DNA of 64,000 nt from CBDDCA01 sp965218205 (GTDB taxonomy: Bacteria > Spirochaetota > Spirochaetia > WTKD01 > G963693115), in the NCBI GenBank assembly GCA_965218205.1, contig OZ244590.1:1240001-1304000 (forward strand), in the 5' to 3' direction. The notes under the pieces were generated by a model. It saw only the letters and a list, made by a program, of their open reading frames with translations, searched no databases and was not told the DNA's origin. The translations under genes and the position numbers were made by a program. Shown here in pieces: positions 8,707 to 18,721 of the stretch (position 1 is its first letter; each line of letters begins with the position of its first letter).

Positions 8707-9354
8707 ATGTCTCAACCATTATTACAGGTAGCCTTAGATCATACTGATAAAGAGAGTGCATTAAAGACAGCTGCTCTTATCAAAAATCATGTAGATGTAT
8801 TAGAAGCAGGCACTATCTTATGTGCAGCAGAAGGAGCAAGGGTAGTTCGCTATCTTCGTGAGCTCAGCCCCGATCAAATATTGTTAGCAGATTACAAAGT
8901 TGCAGATGCAGGAGGTATTTTTGCTGAAATAGCTTTCTCCCATGGAGCGACATGGCTGACAGTAATATGTGCAGCTCCCCTTCCCACTATGAAAGCAGCA
9001 CTTGATTGTGCAAAAAAATATAAAGGTGATATTCAAATTGAATTATATGGAAACTGGAATTTTGATGATGCAAAAGACTGGTTAGACATTGGCATAACAC
9101 AAGTTGTATATCATAGAGGAAGAGATGCTCAAAAAGCAGGACAAAGCTGGAGTAACGATGATTTACAGAAAATCGATACTTTATGTAACATGGGAATGGA
9201 AACATCGGTAACTGGTGGGCTTACAGCTTCAGACATCGCTCTTTTTAAGGATTTACCAGTAAAGGCTTTTATATCAGGTCGTTCATTATATGAAGCGTCC
9301 GATCCAATACATGCTTGCAAAACATTTAAGGAAGAAATTGCTAAATACTGGTAA
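8707..9354 (+). CDS. ulaD: 3-keto-L-gulonate-6-phosphate decarboxylase
   Basis: A 215-residue TIM-barrel enzyme of the orotidine-monophosphate decarboxylase suprafamily. It converts 3-keto-L-gulonate 6-phosphate to L-xylulose 5-phosphate, which feeds UlaE. Signatures are VALDHTD at the N-terminus, EAGTILCAAEGARVV, LLADYKVADAGG with the catalytic Asp-x-Lys-x-x-Asp, and TGGLTASDI with the phosphate-binding region near FISGRSLYEA. The gene follows ulaB by 19 bases with a good ribosome-binding site. HxlA-type hexulose-phosphate synthase is related but less likely here. Confidence 0.92.
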   Translation: MSQPLLQVALDHTDKESALKTAALIKNHVDVLEAGTILCAAEGARVVRYLRELSPDQILLADYKVADAGGIFAEIAFSHGATWLTVICAAPLPTMKAALDCAKKYKGDIQIELYGNWNFDDAKDWLDIGITQVVYHRGRDAQKAGQSWSNDDLQKIDTLCNMGMETSVTGGLTASDIALFKDLPVKAFISGRSLYEASDPIHACKTFKEEIAKYW

Positions 9355-9538
9355 CTAACTCTATAGAGTATAGTAAATAATAATTATATTCGGCAACAAA
9401 TTGATGCCATCTATTAGTATGTTTCATTGGTATACTTTTTGTTGCTGTCTTATAACATATCCCCTCTCTTTATTTTTTTATATTCACAGTTATTTATACT
9501 GTATATGATATAATTGTAGTATCTGATAATGAGTCTCT

Positions 9539-10291
9539 ATGTCAAGAAAAGAATTTATACTACAACTTATACGCAGTAAGCATACAGTCAGTGTTGAAGA
9601 ATTATATACTATATTAAAAGTATCTCATATCACTATTCGGAGAGATTTAAGGCAGCTTGAAGAAGAAGGCTTACTTTCACGAATACATGGCGGAGCCACT
9701 CTCCCTTTTGGAGACAACTCAGATGGAAGACATACCGAAATAAAAGAACAAAAGTACATACAGCAAAAAAAACGAATCGCAAGAAAAATAAATGAAATCA
9801 TAAACGATAATTCTACTATCTTTGTAAATGGAGGCAGTACCACTACTTGTTGTTTAGAAGAAATAAAAGCAAATAACCTTGATATTTTTACCAATAATGC
9901 AGTAGCTATGTCAACAGTGTTGCCCAGTACTATGAGAGTACACTACCTAGGAGGAAGATTAGATCCAGTGTCAAAAGTATTCTATGGCGATGTCTCATTA
10001 CAGATGATAGAAAACATAAGAGTAGATTACTGCATCTTAGGAGCAAATGGCATCACCATACAGGAAGGAGCGTCCTCATACTTTTATAACGAAGTCTTAA
10101 TAAACAGTACTATGGTAAAAAACACAATAGGAAAAGTCATTTTCGTTATAGATAGCTCAAAGCCCAACATTACTTCAAATTATACATTCTGTCCAATAGA
10201 AGATATTGATATCATAGTTACTTCTATAGAAAGCCCTCAAAAATTTTGTGAACAAATAAAAAACATGGGAATAAAAATCTTTCAAGTGTAA
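9539..10291 (+). CDS. DeoR-family regulator, probable repressor of the ula genes
   Basis: A 250-residue protein. Residues 1-57 form the DeoR helix-turn-helix (VSVEELYTILKVSHITIRRD, then the family signature LLSRIHGGATLP). The rest is the ribose-phosphate-isomerase-like effector domain, including NGGSTTTCCLEE. UlaR of enterobacteria belongs to the same family and senses ascorbate 6-phosphate, so that role is inferred from position. It lies 184 bases after ulaD. There is a TATAAT at 9509-9514 but little Shine-Dalgarno sequence before the ATG. Confidence 0.88.
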   Translation: MSRKEFILQLIRSKHTVSVEELYTILKVSHITIRRDLRQLEEEGLLSRIHGGATLPFGDNSDGRHTEIKEQKYIQQKKRIARKINEIINDNSTIFVNGGSTTTCCLEEIKANNLDIFTNNAVAMSTVLPSTMRVHYLGGRLDPVSKVFYGDVSLQMIENIRVDYCILGANGITIQEGASSYFYNEVLINSTMVKNTIGKVIFVIDSSKPNITSNYTFCPIEDIDIIVTSIESPQKFCEQIKNMGIKIFQV

Positions 10292-10367
10292 TATTGCTAT
10301 ATGAGAAGCATTGTTTTTTTGGTATGATTGATTGATTTTTTGTTGAATTTACAGATATATCATTCAT

Positions 10368-11558
10368 TTAATTGAAAAACATATCATACAACTCCTTTTT
10401 ATTTTGAAGAAAATCATCAACTCCATTTGCAATAATTAAATTCTTATCAGATATTTTGGTATCAAAAATAGACTGTTCTTTTCCTATAGTGATAAGAACT
10501 TTTCGGCTATAACCATTTTTTTGACATGCTTGTATGAGGAGATGTTTTGCCATTTCAAAAGTTTCACTCTTTCTTTGTACTTTTATAGGTATTGGCTTAA
10601 ACGAATTATGTATTTTCAAAAACCCATCAATACCTTTATTTCTCCACACAGGAATACCATCTATCTTTGCTAAGATACTTAAAATATCTTTGTCTTGTGT
10701 TATATAAGATTCTTTCCCATTTTTTAGTAAATGAGATTCTGTCTTAATTGGATTTTTTAATCTTGTTTCTGAAAGCTGGATAGCTTCTTTCGATATATCC
10801 ATGCCTATGTATTTTCTTTTGAGAAGTTGAGATGCCACCAAAGTCGTACCACTGCCACAAAAAGGATCTAAAACTATATCTTCTTCATCTGTTGTAATTT
10901 TTATGATTTTTTCCAGCAACAAAATAGGCTTCTGTGTAGGATAGCCTACTCTTTCTTTTGCCTTTGGATTAAGGTATGGAATTTCCCATACATTTGATAA
11001 AGGAACACCTTTTTTTTCATGTAGAAGTTCTACATGACCATCTTCTTGTTTATATACAGTTTTACCATTCTTACCCCTTATTCTTTTTTGAAATATTTGA
11101 TCAAGATTTGTAGTAGGAGAATAATCTGTATATATAGTATTAAACTTAAAATCTTTTGTTTTGCTATAAAAGAATATAACTTGATGAGAGTTTAATAGCC
11201 CTTTCTTTGCATTTGACCATCGTTTATAACACCAAATTATTTCACTTTGGAAGTTCTCATATCCAAACACTTCATCAAGTACAATACGTAAATAATGTGA
11301 TGCAGAATGATCACAATGTAAAAAAATACTCCCTGTATCTTTCAAAACAGCTTTACATAATTCCAATCTCTTTTTAATGTAATGAGTATAAGATTCAAGA
11401 TTATCCCATGTATCATTAAATGAATACTGAGCGGTACATTCTTTATTTTTAAGAGTATGTAGAGACTGAGTAAAAAATGGAGGATCAAGATATACTAAAT
11501 CTATTGAGCAATCCTCTATCTTTTCTAACTCTATTAAACAATCTCCATGAAATAACAT
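10368..11558 (-). CDS. Site-specific DNA methyltransferase (adenine-N6 type) with extra C-terminal domain
   Basis: A 396-residue protein. The N-terminal 280 residues are a beta-class methyltransferase: the catalytic motif LVYLDPPFF comes first, and the AdoMet-binding DPFCGSGTT comes after the target-recognition region. Residues 300-396 form an additional domain, with GIDGFL followed about 13 residues later by PIPIKVQRK. This resembles the D...QxK arrangement of Mrr-like nucleases, although the lysine may be fortuitous. No separate restriction gene adjoins it, so it looks like an orphan or a self-contained enzyme. It is convergent with the DeoR gene and divergent from the PpiD-like gene. Confidence 0.87.
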   Translation of the reverse strand: MLFHGDCLIELEKIEDCSIDLVYLDPPFFTQSLHTLKNKECTAQYSFNDTWDNLESYTHYIKKRLELCKAVLKDTGSIFLHCDHSASHYLRIVLDEVFGYENFQSEIIWCYKRWSNAKKGLLNSHQVIFFYSKTKDFKFNTIYTDYSPTTNLDQIFQKRIRGKNGKTVYKQEDGHVELLHEKKGVPLSNVWEIPYLNPKAKERVGYPTQKPILLLEKIIKITTDEEDIVLDPFCGSGTTLVASQLLKRKYIGMDISKEAIQLSETRLKNPIKTESHLLKNGKESYITQDKDILSILAKIDGIPVWRNKGIDGFLKIHNSFKPIPIKVQRKSETFEMAKHLLIQACQKNGYSRKVLITIGKEQSIFDTKISDKNLIIANGVDDFLQNKKELYDMFFN

Positions 11559-11714
11559 ACTGTTACTATCTACACTTGTATCTTTACTTTCTTCTACTCA
11601 TTTACCTTCTATTATTATATTGTATCATATATTACATACCTCCTTACATTTGAAACTTCAACACAAATACTATATACTATAAATAAAGTTTGTAAAAATA
11701 ATGAGAGGAAACAT

Positions 11715-13220
11715 ATGGAAAAAAATGGAGAAAAGAAATCAAATTCAAAAAAAAATCGTAGTAATACAACAATTAAAATAGCAAGTTACTCAGTACTCAT
11801 ACTCATTGCTATCACTTTTATTGGAACACCTATTATTACAATTTTTAGTGGGCAACAAGGAGCAAATAATTATGGATCATACGCAGGAAAAAATATTTAT
11901 TATGATGCAGACAATTATTTTGGCAGAAGTGCACAGTCACAAGTAGATTTTTTACAGCAACGCTTTGGTAATCAAGGATTAAATGATTCTATTGTACAGC
12001 TTGCAGTGAGAAACGCTTATACACAAACAGTTGAAATGTATGCATTACTTGATATTGCAAATAAAGATGATTATTATGTAAGTGAGAAAAAAATAAACAA
12101 AACAATCAGTGAGTTTCCTGATCTTCAAACTGATGGCACATTTGATATTGAGCTCTATAAATCTATTCCTGCTAATACACGAAAAAAAATAGTAGAAGTA
12201 CAGCAACAAGCTGAATTATCTTCTACCATCCGTGATGATTTACGTTCTGCTGAAATTGTTAGTGGCAAAGAGCAAGATTTTCTTACTTATATTAACAACA
12301 ATAAACGTACAGTAGAGTTTATTGTTTTTAACCAATCTGATGTACAAAATAAGAATATACTTACAAAGTACGCAGAAGAAAACAGAGATTTATTTTCTCA
12401 ATACGATTTTAAGTCTCTTACTGTCTCTGATGAAGAAGAAGCACGTACCATTAAGCAACGTATAGAAAATAGTGAAAGCACTTTTGAAGAAGAAGTTGCA
12501 AGCTATTCTATTGATGATGGAAAAGAACAAGAAGGAGAACGAGGGCTTTTATATGCATATAAGATAGAAGAAGACGAAAGTACAGAAGCATTACAAGCTA
12601 TACAAGATTTACCAAACGATACAACAATAAGCGATATTATCCGTACAAACAGTGGTGATTTTGCTTTTTATATTCGAAATGGCGAAGAACAGAAACTAGA
12701 TACAAATAACACAGAACAACTTGAAGCAGTACAAAACTACTTAAATACCTATGATCCTATATACTTAGAAGAGAAAATAATAGAAGAAGCAAAAGCCTTT
12801 ATCAGTGAAACTAACTCTTCATCATTTACCGAAGCGGCAAACAATAATGACTATGATGTACAAAGCACTACAGCGTTTCCTCTTAATATTGATGATGTTG
12901 CCCTCTACGATAGCATAGAAGCTCCTGCAGAAGAGACAGAAGAATCGTTACAGTTACTCAATAAAGAAGATGCTATACTGCAAGATATATTTGCACTCAA
13001 AGAAGGTGAAACTTCTACATATTATACGCTTGACAATAAAACCTACATTTTTCATATAGAGAGCATTATTGCTAATGATGAAGAGTCAGTCCCCGAAGAA
13101 AAAGACATAAACAGAATTACTGCATTTATGAGAAACTATAAAACAGAACAAATACAAGATTTTGTGATTGATGAAAAAAAATGGGTAGATAATTTTGATA
13201 CAGTAGTAAGTCAAAATTAA
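11715..13220 (+). CDS. Membrane-anchored SurA/PpiD-like periplasmic chaperone
   Basis: A 501-residue protein. A basic Asn/Lys/Ser-rich N-terminus is followed by one membrane segment (residues about 24-46) and a large periplasmic part. Residues 70-220 resemble the SurA/PpiD N-terminal chaperone domain. A central stretch with a SFEEEVASYSIDDG-like segment and the following GERGLLYAY resembles a degenerate parvulin domain, so isomerase activity is doubtful. The rest is acidic and Glu/Asn-rich. The start is supported by GAGAGG 8 bases upstream. Its expected role is folding of exported or outer-membrane proteins. Confidence 0.7.
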   Translation: MEKNGEKKSNSKKNRSNTTIKIASYSVLILIAITFIGTPIITIFSGQQGANNYGSYAGKNIYYDADNYFGRSAQSQVDFLQQRFGNQGLNDSIVQLAVRNAYTQTVEMYALLDIANKDDYYVSEKKINKTISEFPDLQTDGTFDIELYKSIPANTRKKIVEVQQQAELSSTIRDDLRSAEIVSGKEQDFLTYINNNKRTVEFIVFNQSDVQNKNILTKYAEENRDLFSQYDFKSLTVSDEEEARTIKQRIENSESTFEEEVASYSIDDGKEQEGERGLLYAYKIEEDESTEALQAIQDLPNDTTISDIIRTNSGDFAFYIRNGEEQKLDTNNTEQLEAVQNYLNTYDPIYLEEKIIEEAKAFISETNSSSFTEAANNNDYDVQSTTAFPLNIDDVALYDSIEAPAEETEESLQLLNKEDAILQDIFALKEGETSTYYTLDNKTYIFHIESIIANDEESVPEEKDINRITAFMRNYKTEQIQDFVIDEKKWVDNFDTVVSQN

Positions 13221-13387
13221 AGCATATATCTTATATATAAAAAGAGTACATATACGATAATAACAATATCAATACTATAAGATCTATTCTTACAGAATAT
13301 GAATCTCAAAAAGACAGAATTATTCGTCGCCTCCTTGCTCATAGCAAAAAAGTAAATGAGCATAGCGTTGTAATTATCGTATCTCCT

Positions 13388-14890
13388 TTGCTTGGTGACG
13401 GGTTAGAAGAATTTAAGAAACATATTCCAGATTCATCCCCTATTATACTGCTTGAATTTGATACTGCTTTACTTGAATATTGCAAAAAAAAATCACCTAT
13501 CCTTCATACATTTTGTTGCTGTAGTAATGAACAACAGCTACAACAACACATTGAACATCTTAGTGAAACATTTGCACTAAAAGAACAATACAGCATTTAC
13601 TATCATAAGCATGCATACCAATACTCAGAGAAAATCAATACAATAGAACATCTATGCAAACAAATAATACTACAATATTGGTCAAACCAAGCAACATTAA
13701 AGAAAATGGGATACCTATGGTTACGAAACAGCTGGAAAAACATAGCGTTTAATACCATACAATCAATGTCAGCTATCACACAAAAACAAGAATTACAAAA
13801 TCTTGATGTAGTCATCACAGGAGCAGGGCCATCACTAGACAGAAAGCATTTAACATATCTTAAGAAAATGCAAGCACAGCTATGTATCATTACAGTAGAC
13901 AGTGCCCTTCCTACCTTACAATCATATAATATTGTTCCTGATTTCTGTATAATACTAGAAAGCCAATGGTATAATATGTTTGATTTTCTGCCGAAACCTC
14001 ATGCAAAAACAATAGCTATCGCGGACACAAGTGCATATCCCCCCAGTATACAATCTTTTTCTCACAAATATTTTGTAACTACCCATTTTGCTCCCTTATC
14101 CTTCTTTACACATTATAACAAAGCATTGCCAATAAATATACCAGCCTTAGGGTCAGTAGGACTCTTATCAGTATATATAGCGTTTTTGCTCTCCTTTAAG
14201 CGTATATATCTTATTGGCATGGATTTTTCCTACTATCTTGGAAAAACACATTCAGTAAACAGTGCTTCTTATATACGCTGGCTTACACAACACAGTAAAA
14301 CAAAACAATCAGATACATTACATGCACAATTAAACAATCCTTCTTTAAGAAAAATAAGTAGCTCTGTGCCATATCGCTTTAATGATGCAGTATTACAACG
14401 ATATACCCACAACCTTGATTCTCTTATGTATAGTTTAACAAAGCAATATGCAACTCCCATATTTGACTTAAATCATACATACAGTATGCTCAACACTGTA
14501 AAAAAAATTACCCTAAAAGAGTTTGATACAGATATTCACAATAATAAAGCAAACAAAAACAAAGACCTATATCTTACTACTCTAAGAAAACAAGCTAGTA
14601 CTGCACCACAAAGTACTATCATAAAAAACATACTCTCTTGCGAATACAAAAAATACCACTATTTACAAAAAAGAATACAAGAGTTACAAAAACAACATGC
14701 ACTTCCTACACAAGACGATTGGCAAACACATGGACTTGATATGTGCACATATTCACTTTTCTTTAATGCATATCAACTCCGCCACTCTTTTCACTATTGG
14801 GAAACTCATGCAATATACACTCATGTTTCAATAATGATACATCGTGCATTACATGATTTAGAAAAAATTATAAAAAGCACCAATATATAA
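13388..14890 (+). CDS. DUF115 / MptE-like protein, true start probably further upstream
   Basis: The protein belongs to the DUF115 family (6-hydroxymethylpterin pyrophosphokinase MptE-like), which includes Maf-type flagellin glycosylation proteins. The core begins VVITGAGPSLDRK, followed by VDSALPTLQSYNIVPDFCI and YLIGMDFSYYLGKTHS. The first conventional start in frame is TTG at 13388, but it cuts into a conserved segment: codons before it read VVIIVSP, joining to LLGDGLEEF. The frame is open from 13241 without ATG, GTG or TTG, so initiation at a rare codon such as ATA 13250 or ATT 13286, a mutated start, or a sequence error is possible. It is probably co-transcribed with the PpiD-like gene and convergent with lepA. 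Confidence 0.75.
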   Translation: MLGDGLEEFKKHIPDSSPIILLEFDTALLEYCKKKSPILHTFCCCSNEQQLQQHIEHLSETFALKEQYSIYYHKHAYQYSEKINTIEHLCKQIILQYWSNQATLKKMGYLWLRNSWKNIAFNTIQSMSAITQKQELQNLDVVITGAGPSLDRKHLTYLKKMQAQLCIITVDSALPTLQSYNIVPDFCIILESQWYNMFDFLPKPHAKTIAIADTSAYPPSIQSFSHKYFVTTHFAPLSFFTHYNKALPINIPALGSVGLLSVYIAFLLSFKRIYLIGMDFSYYLGKTHSVNSASYIRWLTQHSKTKQSDTLHAQLNNPSLRKISSSVPYRFNDAVLQRYTHNLDSLMYSLTKQYATPIFDLNHTYSMLNTVKKITLKEFDTDIHNNKANKNKDLYLTTLRKQASTAPQSTIIKNILSCEYKKYHYLQKRIQELQKQHALPTQDDWQTHGLDMCTYSLFFNAYQLRHSFHYWETHAIYTHVSIMIHRALHDLEKIIKSTNI

Positions 14891-14893
14891 CTA

Positions 14894-16705
14894 TTACTTT
14901 GTTTTATTATCTCCACTTTTCAATACAGAAAGAAAAATACGCTGTGGAAGATCAACATTACCTACCGACTTAAGACGTTTCTTTCCTTCTTTCTGCTTTT
15001 GTAATAATTTACGTTTACGGGTAATATCTCCCCCATAACACTTTGCTGTTACATCTTTACGATATGCCGAAATAGTTTCTCGGGCTACTACCTTTGCTCC
15101 TATTACTCCTTGAATAGCAACCTGAAACTGATGGCGAGGAATTTCTTCTTTTAATTTCTTACAAATAATACGTGCTCTTCGCTCAGCATTCCCTTTATAT
15201 ATAAGCTGTGAAAAAGCATCTACTTTTTCTCCATTTAACTGTATATCTAACTTTGCAAGCTGTACTGGTTTATACCCCGATAATTCATAATCAAAAGAAG
15301 CATACCCTTTACTTGCTGATTTTAATAAATCATAAAATTCATACAAGATTTCAGCAAGCGGAATAGAATACTCCACCTCTATTCTACGCTTATCAAGATA
15401 ATTAAGCTGATTTTGAATCCCTCTTTTTTCACTACACAAAGAAAGAACATTTCCAATATATTCATTTGGACATATAATCTTTGCAATAATATAAGGCTCA
15501 TAGCACTGTGCTATATTTTCCTGTTTAGGAAAATATTCTGGTTGTGAAACCTCTATATTGCTCCCCTCTTTTGTATCAATTTTATATTTTACTGTTGGAA
15601 TTGTTTGAATAATAGAAAGTCCAAACTCTCTCTCTAAGCGCTCTTGAATAATTTCTAAATGTAATAAACCTAAATATCCACAACGAAAGCCAGTTCCTAA
15701 AGCAGCAGAACTATCTTTCTCAAACACTAACGATGCATCATTAAGAGAAAGTTTTTCAATAGATTTCTCAAGCTCTTCGAGATCTTGAGAATCAATAGGA
15801 AACACAGAAGAAAAAACATATGGTTGCACTTCTTTATACCCTGCAAGAGGAGCATCACAGGGATCTAATGCATCTGTAATGGTATCTCCTACCCTCACAT
15901 CACTTATTTTTTTGATATTTGCACTAATAAAGCCAATTTCACCAGTAAAAAGCTCTTTTGTTTGATGCATATGTATGACAAAATGTCCTACTGTCTCAAT
16001 CTTATATTCTGCCTTTGACACCATAGAGATAATAGTATCGCCTACTTTAATACTTCCTTCCACAATACGTACATGCAAAATAACCCCTAAATATGCATTA
16101 TAATGACTATCGAAAACCTGTGCTTTTAATGGTTTCCTGTTGCTCCCTTTTGGTGCAGGAATTTGTGTAGGGATACTATCAAACAAAGCATCTATTCCTA
16201 TCCCTTGTTTTGCAGAAATAGCAATTATATTGCTCTTATCGAGTCCTAATTCATGTTCAATTTGATTACTTACCATATCAATATCTGCAGCAGGTAAATC
16301 TATTTTATTTATCACTGGAATAATGGTAAGCTCATGCTCTAATGCAATATAAAAATTACTCAGAGTCTGTGCTTCTACTCCCTGAGTAGCATCTACCAAT
16401 AATATAGCTCCTTCACAAGATGATATAGCCCGTGAAACCTCATAACTAAAATCAACATGGCCTGGAGTATCTACAAGATTAAAGTAAAACATTTCATTTT
16501 CAAACTGATGTGTGAAGTGTACCGCTTGTGATTTTATAGTGATACCCCGCTCTTGCTCAATATCCATTGAATCAAGCATCTGCTCATGAAAAAGCCTCTC
16601 TTCTATAATTTTTGCTTTCTGTAAGAATCTATCAGCTAATGTGGATTTTCCATGATCTATATGAGCAATAATACAAAAATTTCTAATATATTCAACCTGT
16701 ATCAC
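14894..16705 (-). CDS. lepA: Elongation factor 4 (LepA), ribosomal back-translocase GTPase
   Basis: A 603-residue translational GTPase of normal length. G1 is AHIDHGKST, G2 includes RGITIKS, G3 is DTPGH and G4 is NKID. The LepA-specific C-terminal region contains the YKPVQLAKLDI segment and ends with the basic RKRKLLQKQKEGKKRLKSVG tract. The start follows AGGAAGG. It ends 4 bases from the convergent DUF115 gene. Confidence 0.97.
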   Translation of the reverse strand: MIQVEYIRNFCIIAHIDHGKSTLADRFLQKAKIIEERLFHEQMLDSMDIEQERGITIKSQAVHFTHQFENEMFYFNLVDTPGHVDFSYEVSRAISSCEGAILLVDATQGVEAQTLSNFYIALEHELTIIPVINKIDLPAADIDMVSNQIEHELGLDKSNIIAISAKQGIGIDALFDSIPTQIPAPKGSNRKPLKAQVFDSHYNAYLGVILHVRIVEGSIKVGDTIISMVSKAEYKIETVGHFVIHMHQTKELFTGEIGFISANIKKISDVRVGDTITDALDPCDAPLAGYKEVQPYVFSSVFPIDSQDLEELEKSIEKLSLNDASLVFEKDSSAALGTGFRCGYLGLLHLEIIQERLEREFGLSIIQTIPTVKYKIDTKEGSNIEVSQPEYFPKQENIAQCYEPYIIAKIICPNEYIGNVLSLCSEKRGIQNQLNYLDKRRIEVEYSIPLAEILYEFYDLLKSASKGYASFDYELSGYKPVQLAKLDIQLNGEKVDAFSQLIYKGNAERRARIICKKLKEEIPRHQFQVAIQGVIGAKVVARETISAYRKDVTAKCYGGDITRKRKLLQKQKEGKKRLKSVGNVDLPQRIFLSVLKSGDNKTK

Positions 16706-16813
16706 TAATATACCTTCCTCTCAACATACATTTCTCTCCATATATATTATATACTATACTTGTATGACTACAATACTTATAAAAAGTATAAAGATAATAA
16801 TAAAAAATATTTC

Positions 16814-18721
16814 TTAAATAAAATTATGAGTATTAAGCGGCAATAATACCTGAATGCCTTCAGTAAGAAAACCTCTTTCTCTTTGCAAGATATTAAGAAC
16901 AAGCACTAAAGATCTTGCCTCACGTTGTTCTTGCACATACAATACAGTAATAATATCCCCTTTTACTAAGCCTAAAAATTGAGCATAACTATCTTCATAT
17001 ACTTCCTGTATTCTATAGCTTGGCCTTGATCCATACTTTGTAACTTCTATGCTTGCCCCCATAAGTATAGGAAATATTTTATACACAGCAGAATTAAGAA
17101 TAAATACCGAAAATGGATTTTCCTCTCTCTCTGCAGTATATGTATTTACTAACAATGTAGTATCACCGCGTTTAATTTGTAAATTTTGTAGCATATTGTG
17201 TGGCACACTTAAAAATTGTTCCTGCACCTTATTTATTTTGTTTATATGTATCCCATTTATACCAACAATAATATCCCCAATCTGTATATTAGATTTCTCA
17301 GCAGGAGAATTTGGTACTATATATAATACCTTTAACCCTTCATCAACCTTTACTGTTCCAACACCTATCCAGCTATGCTCAATTTTTTCTCGTCTAAACA
17401 TATCAGGAAGCACAGCATCTACCATTGCAGAAGGAATAACAAAATTAAGATTTTCAAAATTCTGCAATTTACTATACACAACACCAATCAATTGATTTTC
17501 TTTGTTTAAGAGTGGCCCCCCCGAATTACCTGGATTGACTGATGCATCAATTTGTAGTACTCCCCCTACATCAAGTAAGCGTCTATCTTTTGCAGAAATA
17601 ATACCCGAACTAACAGTATTTGTAAGACCTAAAGGGCTTCCTATAGCAAGAACAGAGTCACCTTGATTTACCTGCCCTACAGAGATAGGAATAACATACT
17701 TTGGCTTATATGCTATTTTAATAAGGGCAATATCTAATAGTGGATCATAACTTATCACTTGTGCTAATCTTGACTTTGTATCATCTTGCTGCAATTTTAC
17801 TGATAATTCAGATTTACCTTCATATGTAGGATCAACTTCACTTTGAATTACATGATAGTTAGTAAGAGCATGTCCTTCATACGATATAAAAAAAGCACTT
17901 CCTAATTCAACTAAAAGCTGAGGTCCTTGTTCAGTAATAGTTACTCCTTTATCGATATTTACAAGAAATGTACTCTCAACAAGCTGTTCAATAGAGTTAG
18001 GAGTATTTTCTTTGATACAAGGATTAACAGAAACCGTCTCATCTTTTTCCACGTCTCTACTAGAGCTTGTAGTGTTAAAATAATTGACAATACGTTCGTC
18101 TCCACAAAACAAAGACAGTGCATCAATATCAGGAAGCATAGATAAAGAAGTAAAGAGGTACTCTAACACATCAGAACGATAAAACACTTCTGCATAGTTA
18201 GCATACACAGTCTCAGCTATTCTATTAAAATAAGGATACTGTTTTTTTTCTCCAGCATTCAATAACAAATGATAATACACATTTTCAATCGTATCACTAT
18301 CAAGTGTGGTATGTTCCTCTAGATACTTAAGATTTTCATAATGCAGCAACGCCTCCGAGTACTGCTTTTGTTGCACAGCTTGATCAAAAGAATAGCGAAG
18401 CGTTTCTACTGATTTAGTATATAGCGTCTTCTTTTGTTGCGTGTTAATAGCTGAATTATCGTGTAATTTTTCAATCAACGCAAAACTTGCGATTGTATTT
18501 TCTTCAATAACATTTTCTACCACCTCCGTAATATCCTGTGTATTATAATCTTTAAGCATAACTTCCACATAGGGCTTTTCTGGTATTTCTTGCTCGCGGT
18601 AGCTAGTACAAGATACATAAGACAGCCCTACGATAATAAGAGCACAGTACGAGATAAGGCGTACAAAAGGCAGAAAAATACTACGATACAACTGACGGAG
18701 GAGTAATGTTTGGATTTCCAT
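16814..18721 (-). CDS. HtrA/DegP-type serine protease, probably a lipoprotein
   Basis: From the ATG at 18721 this is 635 residues. Residues 15-38 are a signal sequence ending in a spirochaete-like lipobox before Cys38 (LSYVSC), so it is probably lipid-anchored. Residues 50-250 are helical and TPR-like. The trypsin-like domain follows, with His290 in LTNYHVI, Asp330 in DPLLDIALIK and Ser400 in NPGNSGGPLL. One clear PDZ domain (IQIGDIIVGINGIHINKINK region) and probably a second complete the C-terminus. A longer frame to 18856 exists, but its first 45 residues lie inside ftsH and lack protein character. The gene overlaps the end of ftsH by 41 bases. It is expected to act in periplasmic quality control. 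Confidence 0.88.
   Translation of the reverse strand: MEIQTLLLRQLYRSIFLPFVRLISYCALIIVGLSYVSCTSYREQEIPEKPYVEVMLKDYNTQDITEVVENVIEENTIASFALIEKLHDNSAINTQQKKTLYTKSVETLRYSFDQAVQQKQYSEALLHYENLKYLEEHTTLDSDTIENVYYHLLLNAGEKKQYPYFNRIAETVYANYAEVFYRSDVLEYLFTSLSMLPDIDALSLFCGDERIVNYFNTTSSSRDVEKDETVSVNPCIKENTPNSIEQLVESTFLVNIDKGVTITEQGPQLLVELGSAFFISYEGHALTNYHVIQSEVDPTYEGKSELSVKLQQDDTKSRLAQVISYDPLLDIALIKIAYKPKYVIPISVGQVNQGDSVLAIGSPLGLTNTVSSGIISAKDRRLLDVGGVLQIDASVNPGNSGGPLLNKENQLIGVVYSKLQNFENLNFVIPSAMVDAVLPDMFRREKIEHSWIGVGTVKVDEGLKVLYIVPNSPAEKSNIQIGDIIVGINGIHINKINKVQEQFLSVPHNMLQNLQIKRGDTTLLVNTYTAEREENPFSVFILNSAVYKIFPILMGASIEVTKYGSRPSYRIQEVYEDSYAQFLGLVKGDIITVLYVQEQREARSLVLVLNILQRERGFLTEGIQVLLPLNTHNFI

Noticed and set aside
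9358..9369. Palindrome ACTCTATAGAGT after ulaD as an operator
   Set aside because: It overlaps the end region of ulaD, has no matching copy in the ulaG-ulaA control region, and is AT-rich enough to be fortuitous.
10290..10325. Terminator after the DeoR-type gene (run of seven T)
   Set aside because: The stem before the T-run is only about four base pairs with mismatches.
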